Source: Variovorax ginsengisoli (GTDB taxonomy: Bacteria > Pseudomonadota > Gammaproteobacteria > Burkholderiales > Burkholderiaceae_C). Taken from it: a DNA stretch of 64,000 nucleotides. Both the position numbers and the translations under genes were made by a program. Of this stretch, positions 45,481 through 54,424 are shown in pieces. The number at the start of each line of letters is the position of its first letter. Within the stretch, counting starts at the first letter, position 1. The notes under the pieces are model-generated. The model ran no database searches. It had not been told where the DNA came from and worked only from the letters and a program-made list of their open reading frames with translations. The stretch covers positions 186,001 to 250,000 of the forward strand of contig NZ_JAUSRO010000008.1 in assembly GCF_030811835.1 (NCBI RefSeq), read 5' to 3'.

Positions 45481-46131
45481 TTACGCAGCGATGGGCAGGC
45501 CCACCAGCTTCTCCAGTTCGGCGTGTTCCAGGCCGTCGACCTTGTCGATCAGCTTCAGGCCGCTGGGCGTGCATTCGAGTGTGGCCAGATCGGAATACAC
45601 CCGCTTGACGCAGCCGATGCCCGTCAGCGGATAGCTGCATTGGCCCACGATCTTGCTCTCGCCCTTCTTGGTCAGCAGGTCCATCATGACCCAGGTCTGC
45701 TTGGCGCCGATGGCCAGGTCCATGGCGCCGCCGACGGCGGGAATCGCGCCCTCTTCGCCGGTGCTCCAGTTGGCCAGGTCGCCGGTGGCGGAGACCTGGA
45801 AGGCGCCGAGCACGCAGATGTCCAGATGGCCGCCGCGCATCATCGCGAAACTGTCGGCATGGTGAAAGAACGAGCCACCCGCCAGCAGCGTGACGGGCTG
45901 CTTGCCGGCATTGATCAGGTCGTAGTCTTCCTCGCCCGCCGGCGGTGCAGCGCCCATGCCGAGGATGCCGTTCTCGCTCTGGAGGATGACCTCGCGGCCG
46001 GCCGGCAGGTGGTTGGCCACGAGCGTCGGCTGGCCGATGCCGAGGTTAACGACAGCACCGTCGAAGATGTCCTGCGCCACGCGGGCGGCGAGCTGGTCCT
46101 TGGTGCGGCGTTGGTAGGAAACTGTGGTCAT
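45481..46131 (-). CDS. pcaJ: 3-oxoadipate CoA-transferase subunit B
   Basis: 216 residues. The catalytic Glu lies in ILQSENGILGMG, the hallmark of the beta subunit of class I CoA-transferases; FDGAVVNLGIGQPTLVANHL forms the N-terminal CoA-binding part. It pairs with the preceding pcaI to move CoA from succinyl-CoA to beta-ketoadipate. The start at 46131 (MTTVSYQRR) was preferred to an upstream in-frame ATG because family similarity begins there. The gap to pcaF is 69 nt and holds a short hairpin (45452-45468). Confidence 0.93.
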   Translation of the reverse strand: MTTVSYQRRTKDQLAARVAQDIFDGAVVNLGIGQPTLVANHLPAGREVILQSENGILGMGAAPPAGEEDYDLINAGKQPVTLLAGGSFFHHADSFAMMRGGHLDICVLGAFQVSATGDLANWSTGEEGAIPAVGGAMDLAIGAKQTWVMMDLLTKKGESKIVGQCSYPLTGIGCVKRVYSDLATLECTPSGLKLIDKVDGLEHAELEKLVGLPIAA

Positions 46132-46178
46132 GACTGAACTCCGAATGCGGACGTGATCATTGGCTGGAACACCGAGCT

Positions 46179-46874
46179 TCATTTCTTGAAACCACCGGCT
46201 TGGGTGGCGATGCGCTCGATGCGCACGACCTGGTGCACGAAGATGCCCGGGGTCACGATGGTCTCGGGGTCCAGGGTACCGAGTTCAGCGATGTCGTGCA
46301 CGGTGGCGATGGTCTTTGTCGATGCCATGGCCATCACCGGACCGAAGTTGCGTGCCGCCTTGCGATAGACCAGGTTGCCCCAGCGGTCGCCACGCTCGGC
46401 CTTGATGAGCGCCACGTCGCCATGGATCGGGTATTCGAGCACGTACTGCTTGCCGTCGATCTCGCGGGTTTCGCGGTTGCCGGCGAGCTGCGTGCCGTAG
46501 CCCGTCGGGCAGAAGAAGGCGCCAATGCCGGCACCCGCCGCGCGAATGCGCTCGGCCAGGTTGCCCTGCGGCACCAGCTCCAGCTCCAGCTTGCCACTGC
46601 GGTAGAGGCCGTCGAACACCTGGCTGTCGGCCTGGCGCGGAAAGCTGCAGATGATCTTGCGCACGCGCCCCGCCTTCAACAGCGCGGCCAGGCCGGTTTC
46701 GCCGTTGCCGGCGTTGTTGTTGACGACCGTCAGGTCCTTGGCACCCTGTTCGATCAGGCCGTCGATGAGTTCATTGGGGATACCGGCGGTGCCGAAGCCG
46801 CCGATCAGCACGGTGGCGCCGTCCTGGATGCCGGCCAGCGCGTCGGCAACCGAACGGGCGATCTTGTCGATCAT
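46179..46874 (-). CDS. pcaI: 3-oxoadipate CoA-transferase subunit A
   Basis: 231 residues. The alpha-subunit CoA-binding motif is GATVLIGGFGTAGIPNELID, and ATGYGTQLAGN-like AFFCPTGYGTQLAG follows. The ATG at 46874 has a CGGAGA-type ribosome site. It is the first gene of the leftward pcaIJF operon, divergent from an IclR regulator across a 144-bp region with a clear palindrome. The C-terminal VTPGIFVHQVVRIERI matches PcaI. Confidence 0.93.
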   Translation of the reverse strand: MIDKIARSVADALAGIQDGATVLIGGFGTAGIPNELIDGLIEQGAKDLTVVNNNAGNGETGLAALLKAGRVRKIICSFPRQADSQVFDGLYRSGKLELELVPQGNLAERIRAAGAGIGAFFCPTGYGTQLAGNRETREIDGKQYVLEYPIHGDVALIKAERGDRWGNLVYRKAARNFGPVMAMASTKTIATVHDIAELGTLDPETIVTPGIFVHQVVRIERIATQAGGFKK

Positions 46875-46963
46875 GTGATTTGTCTCCGGGAAGGAAAAAG
46901 CCAAGGGGCCTTGGCGCGGGCCAGACGTTCGCCTTCAACACAAGCCACAAGCGCTTGGGCTTT

Positions 46964-46980
46964 TGTTCGTATTGCGAACA
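46964..46980. promoter_or_regulatory. IclR-type operator palindrome between pcaI and pcaR
   Basis: TGTTCG-TATTG-CGAACA has perfect 6-bp arms, resembling the GTTCG...CGAAC half-sites recognised by PcaR/PcaU/PobR-type IclR regulators. It lies in the pcaI-regulator divergent gap and overlaps the predicted -35 of the regulator gene. Confidence 0.65.
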
Positions 46981-46994
46981 TTTGTTCTTATAAT
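46966..46994 (+). promoter_or_regulatory. Promoter of the IclR regulator gene
   Basis: A perfect TATAAT (46989-46994) lies 17 nt after a weak TTCGTA (46966-46971) that is part of the palindrome. Binding at the palindrome would block this promoter, consistent with autorepression. Confidence 0.5.
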
Positions 46995-47018
46995 GAATTC
47001 TAGACAAGAACAACGACC

Positions 47019-47804
47019 ATGGCAACCACGCAGCCACCCACCGCCACGCCCGCACCTGGCGACAGCTATGTGCAGTCGTTCGCGCGCGGGCTGCAGGTGA
47101 TCCGATCCTTCAGCGCCACCGCGCCGCGCCAGACGCTCAGCGAGGTGGCGGTGAGCACCGGCCTGACGCGCGCCGGTGCGCGCCGCATCCTGCTGACGCT
47201 GCAGACGCTGGGCTACGTGGAGAGCGACGGCAAGCTGTTTGCGCTGACGCCGCGCATCCTCGACCTGGGCTTTGCCTACCTGTCGTCGATGCCGATCTGG
47301 AACCGCGCCGAGCCGGTGATGGAGACGCTGGCCGAACAGGTGCAGGAGTCCTGCTCGGCCGCCGTGCTCGAAGGCACCGACATCGTCTACGTGATGCGCG
47401 TGTCGACCCACAAGATCATGCGCATCAGCCTGGGCGTCGGCTCCCGGCTGCCGGCCTGCTGCACCTCGATGGGCCGGCTGCTGCTGGCCGACCTGCCCGA
47501 ACCGGTGATGCGCGCGCGGCTCGAGGCCGCGCCGCCCGAGGCACTGACCAAGCACACGGTGACCGATATCGACGCGCTGGTGCTGAAGATCGCCCAGGTG
47601 CGCCGCCAGCGCTGGTGCCTGGTCAACCAGGAGCTGGAAGAGGGGCTGATCTCGATCGCCGCGCCCATCGTCGACCGCGCCGGCCGCATGACGGCTGCGC
47701 TCAACATCAGCGGCCAGGCCAACCGCACCAGTGCCAAGGTGATGCAGGACACCATGCTGCCGGCGCTGCGCGAGGCGGCCGACCAGATCTCCCGGCTGTT
47801 GTAA
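47019..47804 (+). CDS. pcaR: IclR family regulator of beta-ketoadipate genes (PcaR/PcaU-like)
   Basis: 261 residues. The N-terminal winged HTH (QTLSEVAVSTGLTRAGARR) and YVQSFARGLQVIRSFS are typical of the PobR/PcaR/PcaU branch of IclR regulators. The C-terminal GAF-like effector domain includes CTSMGRLLLADL and a LVNQELEEGLISIAAPI block. Members sense beta-ketoadipate or protocatechuate and activate pca genes. Its divergence from pcaIJF and the shared palindrome support this role. The exact effector is inferred. Confidence 0.88.
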   Translation: MATTQPPTATPAPGDSYVQSFARGLQVIRSFSATAPRQTLSEVAVSTGLTRAGARRILLTLQTLGYVESDGKLFALTPRILDLGFAYLSSMPIWNRAEPVMETLAEQVQESCSAAVLEGTDIVYVMRVSTHKIMRISLGVGSRLPACCTSMGRLLLADLPEPVMRARLEAAPPEALTKHTVTDIDALVLKIAQVRRQRWCLVNQELEEGLISIAAPIVDRAGRMTAALNISGQANRTSAKVMQDTMLPALREAADQISRLL

Positions 47805-47831
47805 TCAGCCCTCCCTGAATACACGCTCCCC

Positions 47832-48497
47832 ATGAAGCTCCTGCGACTGATCGTGCACACCCGACGCCACCCATCGGCGGTGCTGCTGCTGGTTCAACTG
47901 TTGGGCATCCTGCTCTATCCCTTTGCGGAATCCACGCCCGCGGCGCGGCTGGCGCTGGGTGTCTTCGGGATCGTGGTGCTGTTCATCACCGTGCGCATGG
48001 TGCGCCGCACACCCGGCCTGGTGTGGATCAGCATCACGCTCGCGACCCCGACGCTGGTGCTTCTGTCCGTGCAGACGGTCACCGGCACGCCTTATGGACT
48101 GGCCGTGTCGTCGGCACTCGAATCGATCTTCTACTTTTATGCGGCCGGCAGCCTGATCGCCTACATGATGGCCGACCGCAAGGCCTCGCTGGACGAACTG
48201 TTCGCCGCCGGCGCCACCTTCACGCTGCTCGCGTGGGGCTTCACGCACCTGTTCGTGCTGGTGCAGGAACTGCAGCCGGGTTGCTTCCTGGCCGCGGTGA
48301 ACGCACCCGCGGCACGCACCTGGACCGAACTGATGTACCTGAGCTTCGCGCTTCTCTCCAGCACCGGAATCGGGGATGTCATCCCCGTGACGGTACACGC
48401 GCGCGCAGTGGCCAGCGTGGCGATGTTCGTTGGCGTGATGTACCTGGCGCTGGTGGTGTCGCGCCTGATCGGCATGACCCTGCAGCCCCGGCAATGA
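47832..48497 (+). CDS. Potassium-channel-like membrane protein (Ion_trans_2)
   Basis: 221 residues with about six hydrophobic segments. The last two flank a pore loop that reads LSSTGIGDVIPV, a potassium-channel-type filter (TxGxGD) with Ile in the place of the usual Tyr. The four earlier segments have few charged residues, so a true voltage sensor is doubtful. No cytoplasmic RCK or cyclic-nucleotide domain follows. Such small channels are common in proteobacteria and poorly studied. It starts 27 nt after the IclR stop and may be co-transcribed by chance. Confidence 0.75.
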   Translation: MKLLRLIVHTRRHPSAVLLLVQLLGILLYPFAESTPAARLALGVFGIVVLFITVRMVRRTPGLVWISITLATPTLVLLSVQTVTGTPYGLAVSSALESIFYFYAAGSLIAYMMADRKASLDELFAAGATFTLLAWGFTHLFVLVQELQPGCFLAAVNAPAARTWTELMYLSFALLSSTGIGDVIPVTVHARAVASVAMFVGVMYLALVVSRLIGMTLQPRQ

Positions 48498-48543
48498 GCC
48501 CGCCGGGCCGCCAACGGCCCCGTTGCCCGTGTACGCTCGGGGG

Positions 48544-48978
48544 ATGTTCAATCCCTCCCAAGAAGACGTTCGCCGCTTCTTCTGCAACGTCTACGCCAAG
48601 AGCCGCGCTGGCCTTCCGATGGAAGCCCTCGAAACCATCGCGGCTGGCTGGATCGACCAGCACCCCGAATACCATGCCGACCTGGCCGATGCCGATGCCG
48701 CCGTGACACGCGTTTACGACGGCAAGGACGGGCAGGAAAATCCCTTCCTCCACCTGTCGATGCACCTGTCGATCAGCGAGCAGAGCTCCATCGACCAGCC
48801 GCGCGGCATCCGCCAGGCGGTGGAACTGCTGGCGGCGCGCCGCGGCTCGCTGCTCGACGCCCACCACGAAGCCATGGAATGCCTGGGCCGCATGATGTGG
48901 GAAGCACAGCGCGCCGGGCGTCCGCCCGACGGCCACGCGTATGTCGACTGCGTGCAGCGGCGCGCCACGCGCGACTGA
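48544..48978 (+). CDS. DUF1841 family protein
   Basis: 144 residues, soluble and acidic. The family blocks MFNPSQEDVRRFFCNVYAK at the start and GQENPFLHLSMHLSISEQ with HHEAMECLGRMMWEAQR later are clear. DUF1841 proteins are widespread in beta- and gammaproteobacteria and have no established function; the conserved His/Glu pattern hints at a metal site. A TACGCT box ends 6 nt before the ATG, another possible leaderless start. Confidence 0.85.
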   Translation: MFNPSQEDVRRFFCNVYAKSRAGLPMEALETIAAGWIDQHPEYHADLADADAAVTRVYDGKDGQENPFLHLSMHLSISEQSSIDQPRGIRQAVELLAARRGSLLDAHHEAMECLGRMMWEAQRAGRPPDGHAYVDCVQRRATRD

Positions 48979-49322
48979 CATCGGCCTGTCGCATGGCGCA
49001 TTTGGTTGCAATGCGAGGGCCTTGCTCACACCTCGCCGCGGCGCCGACGGGCGCTTGAGCGGCTGCGCCCGCTAAAATCCGCGATCGACAGCCTCTGGAT
49101 ATACCCCATGAATCGCTGCAGCCACCTCGCGATCACCCCCGTCCTACCGTTCCTTGCGCCGCCCGGCACCACCGGCTGCGGCCTGTTGCGCCGCGCCTAG
49201 CGCCGGCGCTCGACCTGCGCCCGCGACGCGCACATCGATGGCGCTCGCGCCATTCACCCGCCCTCCGCACCCGCTGACAGACACGGCCCCAAGCCATCCG
49301 CACGACAAGAGCTTTCTCCACC
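48979..49322. other. Intergenic region between DUF1841 gene and miaB
   Basis: 344 bp. A weak hairpin (TCGCAT at 48989 / ATGCGA at 49011) follows DUF1841. A TAAAAT box (49073-49078) could be a -10 for miaB but has no good -35. A 30-codon open frame (49108-49200) lacks a ribosome site. I see no RNA gene or strong regulatory motif. Confidence 0.5.
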
Positions 49323-50693
49323 ATGAGCAAAAAAGTCTTCATTAAAACCTTCGGCTGCCAGATGAACGAGTACGACTCGGACAAGATGGCCGACGTGCTG
49401 CACGCGGCCGACGGCTACGAGCCCACCCTGGACGTCGAGGAGGCCGACCTGATCCTCTTCAACACCTGTTCGGTGCGCGAGAAGGCGCAGGAAAAGGTGT
49501 TCAGCGACCTCGGGCGCATCAAGCACCTCAAGGCCAAGGGCGTGAAGATCGGGGTGGGCGGCTGCGTGGCCAGCCAGGAAGGCCAGGCCATCATTGCGCG
49601 CGCCCCCTATGTGGACATCGTTTTCGGCCCGCAGACGCTGCACCGCCTGCCCGAACTGCTCGCCCAGCGCGTCGCGCAGGACCGCCCGCAGGTCGACATC
49701 AGCTTTCCGGAAATCGAGAAGTTCGACCACCTGCCACCCGCGCGCGTCGAGGGCGCGACCGCCTTCGTCTCGATCATGGAAGGTTGCTCCAAGTACTGCA
49801 GCTACTGCGTGGTGCCCTACACCCGCGGCGAGGAAGTCAATCGCCCGCTGGACGACGTGCTGGTCGAAATTGCCGGCCTGGCCGACCAGGGCGTGCGCGA
49901 GGTCACGCTGCTTGGCCAGAACGTGAATGCCTACCGGGGACGGATGGGCGACACCGCCGAAATCGCCGACTTCGCGCTGCTCATCGAATACGTCGCCGAG
50001 ATCCCGGGCATCGAGCGCATCCGCTACACCACCAGCCATCCGAACGAATTCACGCCCCGGCTGATCGAGGCCTACGCCAAAGTGCCGCAACTGGTGAGCC
50101 ACCTGCACCTGCCCGTGCAGCACGGCAGCGACCGCATCCTGATGGCGATGAAGCGCGGCTACACCGCCATGGAATACAAGAGCACGGTGCGCAAGCTGCG
50201 CGCCATCCGGCCCGAACTGGCCCTCTCCAGCGACTTCATCGTCGGCTTCCCCGGCGAAACCGACGAGGACTTCGGCAAGATGATGAAGCTCATCGACGAC
50301 TGCCGGTTCGACGCCAGCTTCAGCTTCATTTTCAGCCCGCGCCCCGGCACGCCGGCTGCCGCGCTGCACGACGACACGCCGCACGCAGTGAAGCTCGCGC
50401 GGCTGCAGCAGTTGCAGGGGGTGATCGACGCCAACGTGCGCCACTTCGGCCAGGCCCTGGTCGGCAGCACGCAACGGGTGCTGGTCGAGGGCGCCTCACG
50501 AAAGGACGCCCAGGAACTGATGGGCCGCACGGCGTGCAACCGCGTGGTCAACTTCAAGGGCGACGCGCGGCTGGTCGGGCAGATGACCGACCTGCGCATC
50601 ACCCAGTCGCTGGCCTACACGCTGCGCGGCGAGGTGCTCACGCGCGAATCGGCCACCCAGCCCGGTGCCACGGCCTCGGCGGTTGCCGCCTGA
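49323..50693 (+). CDS. miaB: tRNA-2-methylthio-N6-dimethylallyladenosine synthase
   Basis: 456 residues, the normal MiaB length. An N-terminal MTTase domain with three Cys ([33 protein letters not shown]) holds the auxiliary cluster. The radical-SAM CxxxCxxC is [17 protein letters not shown]. The C-terminal TRAM domain closes the protein. It adds a methylthio group to i6A37 of tRNAs reading codons starting with U. The stop overlaps the kinase start (TGATG), so miaB is translationally linked to the glrK-like operon. Confidence 0.97.
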   Translation: MSKKVFIKTFGCQMNEYDSDKMADVLHAADGYEPTLDVEEADLILFNTCSVREKAQEKVFSDLGRIKHLKAKGVKIGVGGCVASQEGQAIIARAPYVDIVFGPQTLHRLPELLAQRVAQDRPQVDISFPEIEKFDHLPPARVEGATAFVSIMEGCSKYCSYCVVPYTRGEEVNRPLDDVLVEIAGLADQGVREVTLLGQNVNAYRGRMGDTAEIADFALLIEYVAEIPGIERIRYTTSHPNEFTPRLIEAYAKVPQLVSHLHLPVQHGSDRILMAMKRGYTAMEYKSTVRKLRAIRPELALSSDFIVGFPGETDEDFGKMMKLIDDCRFDASFSFIFSPRPGTPAAALHDDTPHAVKLARLQQLQGVIDANVRHFGQALVGSTQRVLVEGASRKDAQELMGRTACNRVVNFKGDARLVGQMTDLRITQSLAYTLRGEVLTRESATQPGATASAVAA

Positions 50694-52120
50694 TGGCAGC
50701 GTTCAAGACCGCCCGCGGCTCCTTCCAGCAGCTGCTGCTGTTCGCGTTCCTGCTGATCACCGCCTTGCTGGTGGGCGTGGCCCTGCGCTCCGTGTTCCAG
50801 TACGACGCGCTCATGACCCAGAGCCGCGACGCCGCCGCCAGAGCACTCACCCTGTCGGGCTCGGCCCAATCGCTGGCCGAGCGCAGCGCGGCCATGGAGC
50901 GCGCAGGCCGCCAGTCGCTCGTGCTCAACGACGCCGTGCTGCGCCGCCGTTTCGACGACGCCGCGCGCGACGCCCAGGGCATCCTCGATCGCCTGGTCGA
51001 CAACCGCCTGCCCGCCACGACGGTCGAGGCCTGGCGTGCGCAGCTCGGCACGCTCAAGGGCCTGCTCGGCGGGCCCGCCGACACCGCGCTGGCGCGCGAA
51101 GGCGCGATGGCGATGCAGTTCCGCGACCTCGACGCGCTCAACACCCAGATCGCCCAACAGGCCCAGTCGCTCATCGAAACCCAGAACAAGGCGCTGGCCG
51201 ACCGCATCGAGGCGGCCCGCACACGCCTGATGCGCCAGGTCGTTGCCGCCAGCGTGCTCGCGGTGGTGCTCGCGCTGGCCTTCGGCGTCTGGCTGGCCCG
51301 CCCCTTCAAGCGGCTCGAACGTGCCATCGTCGGACTCGGCGAGAACAAGCTGGACGAGCCGATCGACATCCGCGGGCCGGCCGACGTGCGGCGGCTGTCG
51401 CAGCAGCTCGAATGGCTGCGCCTGCGCCTGACCGAGCTCGACGCCGACAAGGCACGCTTTCTGCGTCACGTCTCGCATGAGCTCAAGACACCCCTGGCGG
51501 CGCTGCGCGAAGGCATTTCGCTGCTGGAAGACGGCGTGACAGGCGCCCTCAATCCGGCGCAGCAGGAGGTCGCGCAGATCCTGCAGCAGAACGCCATTTC
51601 GCTGCAGGGCCAGATCGAGGCGCTGCTGCGCTTCAACGCCGCCGCCTTCGAAGCGCGCGAACTGCGCCGCCAGCGCACGCCGCTGCTGCCGCTGATCGAG
51701 GAACAGATCGAGGCGCAGCGCCTGCAGTGGCAGGCCCATGGCCTGAAGGTGCGTGCCGAAGGCGAGCCGCTCGCCATCACGGTCGACCCGGTCAAGCTGG
51801 GCACCGCCATTGCCAACCTGCTGTCCAATGCGATCCGCTTTTCCGAACGCGGCGGCACCATCACGTTGACGGTCTCGGGCACGGCCGACACCGCCCGCAT
51901 CGACATCGCCGACGCCGGCCCGGGCGTGGCCGACGGCGACCGGGATCGCATCTTCGAGCCCTTCTTTCGTGGCGAACGGCAGCCCGAGCATGCGCTCAAA
52001 GGCACAGGCATCGGCCTGTCGATCGTGCAGGAGTACATTGGTGCCCATGGTGGCCGGATCAGCTTGCTGCCCGGCGGACCGGGCGCACGCTTTCGCATCG
52101 AGTTGCCGCTCACGGCCTGA
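50693..52120 (+). CDS. glrK: GlrK/QseE-type sensor histidine kinase
   Basis: 475 residues; the ATG overlaps the miaB stop. Two membrane helices (about 14-34 and 183-205) flank a periplasmic helical sensor of about 150 residues. A HAMP-like segment follows, then the dimerisation His in LRHVSHELKTPLAALREG (near residue 265) and the ATPase N and G boxes (NLLSNAIRFSERGG; DAGPGVADGDRDRIFEPF; GTGIGLSIVQEYIGAHGG). The gene order kinase - QseG-like lipoprotein - sigma54 regulator is that of the enterobacterial glrK-qseG-glrR operon, a cell-envelope stress system. Confidence 0.9.
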   Translation: MAAFKTARGSFQQLLLFAFLLITALLVGVALRSVFQYDALMTQSRDAAARALTLSGSAQSLAERSAAMERAGRQSLVLNDAVLRRRFDDAARDAQGILDRLVDNRLPATTVEAWRAQLGTLKGLLGGPADTALAREGAMAMQFRDLDALNTQIAQQAQSLIETQNKALADRIEAARTRLMRQVVAASVLAVVLALAFGVWLARPFKRLERAIVGLGENKLDEPIDIRGPADVRRLSQQLEWLRLRLTELDADKARFLRHVSHELKTPLAALREGISLLEDGVTGALNPAQQEVAQILQQNAISLQGQIEALLRFNAAAFEARELRRQRTPLLPLIEEQIEAQRLQWQAHGLKVRAEGEPLAITVDPVKLGTAIANLLSNAIRFSERGGTITLTVSGTADTARIDIADAGPGVADGDRDRIFEPFFRGERQPEHALKGTGIGLSIVQEYIGAHGGRISLLPGGPGARFRIELPLTA

Positions 52121-52161
52121 CCGCCGCACCCCCTACGCCCCACGCGCGATTTTTACGAGCC

Positions 52162-52851
52162 ATGTTTTTTCCGTTCGACCGCCCTTCCCTCGCCATCCTG
52201 GCACTCGCCGCGCCCTTGCTGCTGGCGGCTTGCCAGACGCCGCCACCGCAGCAGCCTGTCGCCACGCCTGCAGACACGCAGGCCAATGCGCCGGGGCCTG
52301 CGGCCTCGACGATCGCCAAGCCCCAGGTGCGGCCGGTCGAAGTCGAATTGATCGCGCCGGCCACACGCCCCGGGTTCCTGCAGCAGTGGATCACGCCGAA
52401 CGCCGCGCCGGTGGTGGCGATGCTCAGCTATGCCGACCGGGTGCGTGCTCTGGGCAACAACGAACTGAGCGCCGAACTCGCCCGCCTGGGTGACCCGGGC
52501 GATGCGCCCGAAGCCCAGATGCAGGTGGCGCTGGTGCTGGCGCAGACCCGCGTGCCAGCCGACCTGGCGCGTGCGCTGGGCCTGATGCAGCGTGTGGCGG
52601 CCAATGCCTCCAGCGAGGCGCAGCCGTTGCAGCCGCTGGCCCGCACGCTGGCCGCGCGCTACATGGAACAACGCCGGGTCGAAGACGATCGCGACCGCCA
52701 GCTCCAGCAGGCGCGCGACGCCCAGCGGCGCATCGACCAGCTCAACGACCGCCTGGAGGCGCTGCGCGCCATCGAGCGCAGCTTCGCCCGACCCAATCAC
52801 TCGTTGCCCGCGACCGGCGGTGGCAACCTCAACCGGCCCGCCTCCCCATGA
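52162..52851 (+). CDS. qseG: QseG-like outer-membrane lipoprotein
   Basis: 229 residues. Signal peptide with lipobox LLAAC (Cys24), then a Pro-rich linker, a helical middle part (MLSYADRVRALGNNELSAEL) and a C-terminal coiled coil (DRQLQQARDAQRRIDQLNDR). Position between a GlrK-like kinase and GlrR identifies it as the QseG/YfhG equivalent, which in E. coli binds and activates the kinase from the outer membrane. The stop overlaps the glrR start by four bases. Confidence 0.8.
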   Translation: MFFPFDRPSLAILALAAPLLLAACQTPPPQQPVATPADTQANAPGPAASTIAKPQVRPVEVELIAPATRPGFLQQWITPNAAPVVAMLSYADRVRALGNNELSAELARLGDPGDAPEAQMQVALVLAQTRVPADLARALGLMQRVAANASSEAQPLQPLARTLAARYMEQRRVEDDRDRQLQQARDAQRRIDQLNDRLEALRAIERSFARPNHSLPATGGGNLNRPASP

Positions 52852-54242
52852 GCGAAGACAAAGCCCTTGTGAAAGCCACCGGCGCCCGCCTGCTGGTGGT
52901 CGACGACGACCCCGACATGCTGCGCCTGCTGTCCATGCGCCTGAATTCCGCGGGCTACCAGGTGACGGCCGTGACCTCGGCCGAGTCGGCACTCACCCAG
53001 CTGGAAATCGAGCACCCCCAGCTGGTGCTCAGCGACGTGCGCCTGCCCGGCCGCGACGGGCTGGCGCTCTTCGACGAAATCAGGAAGCAGCATCCGACCC
53101 TGCCGGTGATCCTCCTGACCGCGCACGGCACCATCCCCGACGCGGTCGAGGCGACCGCACGCGGTGTCTTCACCTATCTCACCAAGCCCTACGACGGGCG
53201 CGAGCTGCTCGACAAGATCGCGCAGGCCCTCGCCCTGGGCGCCCCCGCCACGACGCCAAGCAAAAGCGGCGACGAGAGCTGGCGCGCCGACATCATCAGC
53301 CGCAGCAACCGCATGGCCGAGCTGCTGGCCGAAGCGCGCATGGTCGCCAAGTCCGACGCGAGCGTGCTGCTGCGCGGCGACAGCGGCGCGGGCAAGGAAA
53401 TGCTGGCGCGCGCCATCCACAAGGCGAGCGCACGCGCCGACAAGCCCTTCGTGGCAGTCAATTGCGGCGCCATTCCGGAGGCACTGCTCGAGTCCGAGCT
53501 GTTCGGCCACATGAAGGGCGCCTTCACCGACGCGGTGGCCAACCACAAAGGGCTGTTCCAGCAGGCCGACGGCGGCACGCTGCTGCTCGACGAGATCGGC
53601 GACATGCCGCCCGCGCTGCAGGTCAAGCTGCTTCGCGTGCTGCAGGAACGCGCGGTGCGGCCGCTGGGCGCAAGCCAGTCGATCGAAGTCGATGTGCGCA
53701 TCATTTCGGCCACCCACCGCGACCTCGACGTCGCGATGGAGAACGGGCAGTTTCGCGAGGACCTGTATTACCGCCTCAACGTGGTCACGCTCACGCTGCC
53801 GCCGCTCAATGCGCGGCGCGAGGACATTCCGCTGCTGGCCAACCATTTCCTGCAACGGCTGTCGACCAAATACGGCAAGCGCCTGTCGGGCTTTGCGCCC
53901 GAGGCGCTGAAGGCGCTGACCATGGCCTCATGGCCGGGCAATGTGCGCCAGCTCTTCAACGTGGTCGAGCAGGTCTGCGCACTGTCGAGTTCGCCGCTGA
54001 TCCCGCTGTCGCTGGTGCAGCGCGCGCTGCGCGTGCCCAGCGTCGAAGTACAGACCTATGCCGAGGCCAAACACCGCTTCGAGCGCGATTACCTGGTCGG
54101 CCTGCTCAAGCTGACCGATGGCAACGTGGCGGACGCCGCCCGCCTGGCCGATCGCAACCGCACCGAACTCTATCGCCTGCTGCAAAAGCACGAACTCACG
54201 CCCGGACACTTCAAGGCGGACCCGGTGTCGCCGGCAGCCTGA
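52848..54242 (+). CDS. glrR: GlrR-type sigma-54-dependent response regulator
   Basis: 464 residues. Receiver domain with phospho-acceptor Asp63 (LVLSDVRLPGRDG) and DDD acidic pocket near 19-21. AAA+ domain: Walker A GDSGAGKEMLARA, the sigma54 loop KGAFTDAVANHKG, Walker B GGTLLLDEIGDMP. The C-terminal Fis-type HTH is NVADAARLADRNRTELYRLL. Overall it closely follows E. coli GlrR/QseF, apart from GAFTDA replacing GAFTGA in the sigma54-contact loop. The expected binding sites TGTC-N10-GACA are found immediately downstream, before opgH. Confidence 0.92.
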   Translation: MSEDKALVKATGARLLVVDDDPDMLRLLSMRLNSAGYQVTAVTSAESALTQLEIEHPQLVLSDVRLPGRDGLALFDEIRKQHPTLPVILLTAHGTIPDAVEATARGVFTYLTKPYDGRELLDKIAQALALGAPATTPSKSGDESWRADIISRSNRMAELLAEARMVAKSDASVLLRGDSGAGKEMLARAIHKASARADKPFVAVNCGAIPEALLESELFGHMKGAFTDAVANHKGLFQQADGGTLLLDEIGDMPPALQVKLLRVLQERAVRPLGASQSIEVDVRIISATHRDLDVAMENGQFREDLYYRLNVVTLTLPPLNARREDIPLLANHFLQRLSTKYGKRLSGFAPEALKALTMASWPGNVRQLFNVVEQVCALSSSPLIPLSLVQRALRVPSVEVQTYAEAKHRFERDYLVGLLKLTDGNVADAARLADRNRTELYRLLQKHELTPGHFKADPVSPAA

Positions 54243-54245
54243 GCT

Positions 54246-54263
54246 TGTCGCTTCTCAGCGACG
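54246..54263. promoter_or_regulatory. GlrR/QseF-type upstream activating site 2
   Basis: TGTC-N10-GACG with inverted arms GTCGC/GCGAC, one base off the TGTC-N10-GACA consensus of GlrR. Centre about 196 bp upstream of the predicted sigma-54 start; 67 bp (between 6 and 6.5 helical turns) from site 1. It begins 4 bp after the glrR stop codon. Confidence 0.55.
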
Positions 54264-54312
54264 CACCTAAGTCATTGATTTTATTGGATTCCTGAAAGGC
54301 CACCCCTCAGCC

Positions 54313-54330
54313 TGTCGTGATTCAACGACA
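54313..54330. promoter_or_regulatory. GlrR/QseF-type upstream activating site 1
   Basis: TGTC-GTGATTCAAC-GACA, an exact TGTC-N10-GACA match; the arms extend to TGTCGT/ACGACA. Its centre is about 129 bp upstream of the predicted start, the usual enhancer distance for sigma-54 activators. Confidence 0.7.
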
Positions 54331-54392
54331 AAAAGAGGGGGTTGGAGGCGCCGAACACAGCGGCCGGCTCCCAAAAAACTGAAAAATCTGCG

Positions 54393-54405
54393 CAAGTTGT
54401 TGATG
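54393..54405 (-). promoter_or_regulatory. Putative IHF site
   Basis: On the minus strand CATCAACAACTTG matches WATCAANNNNTTR at all but the first base. It lies in an AT-rich stretch between the activator sites and the sigma-54 promoter, where IHF bends DNA in many such promoters. Confidence 0.5.
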
Positions 54406-54424
54406 TAGAACGATTTTTCAGGCC

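Noticed and set aside
49108..49200. A 30-codon open frame upstream of miaB, possible leader peptide
   Set aside because: No ribosome site, no regulatory codon run and no attenuator hairpins nearby.
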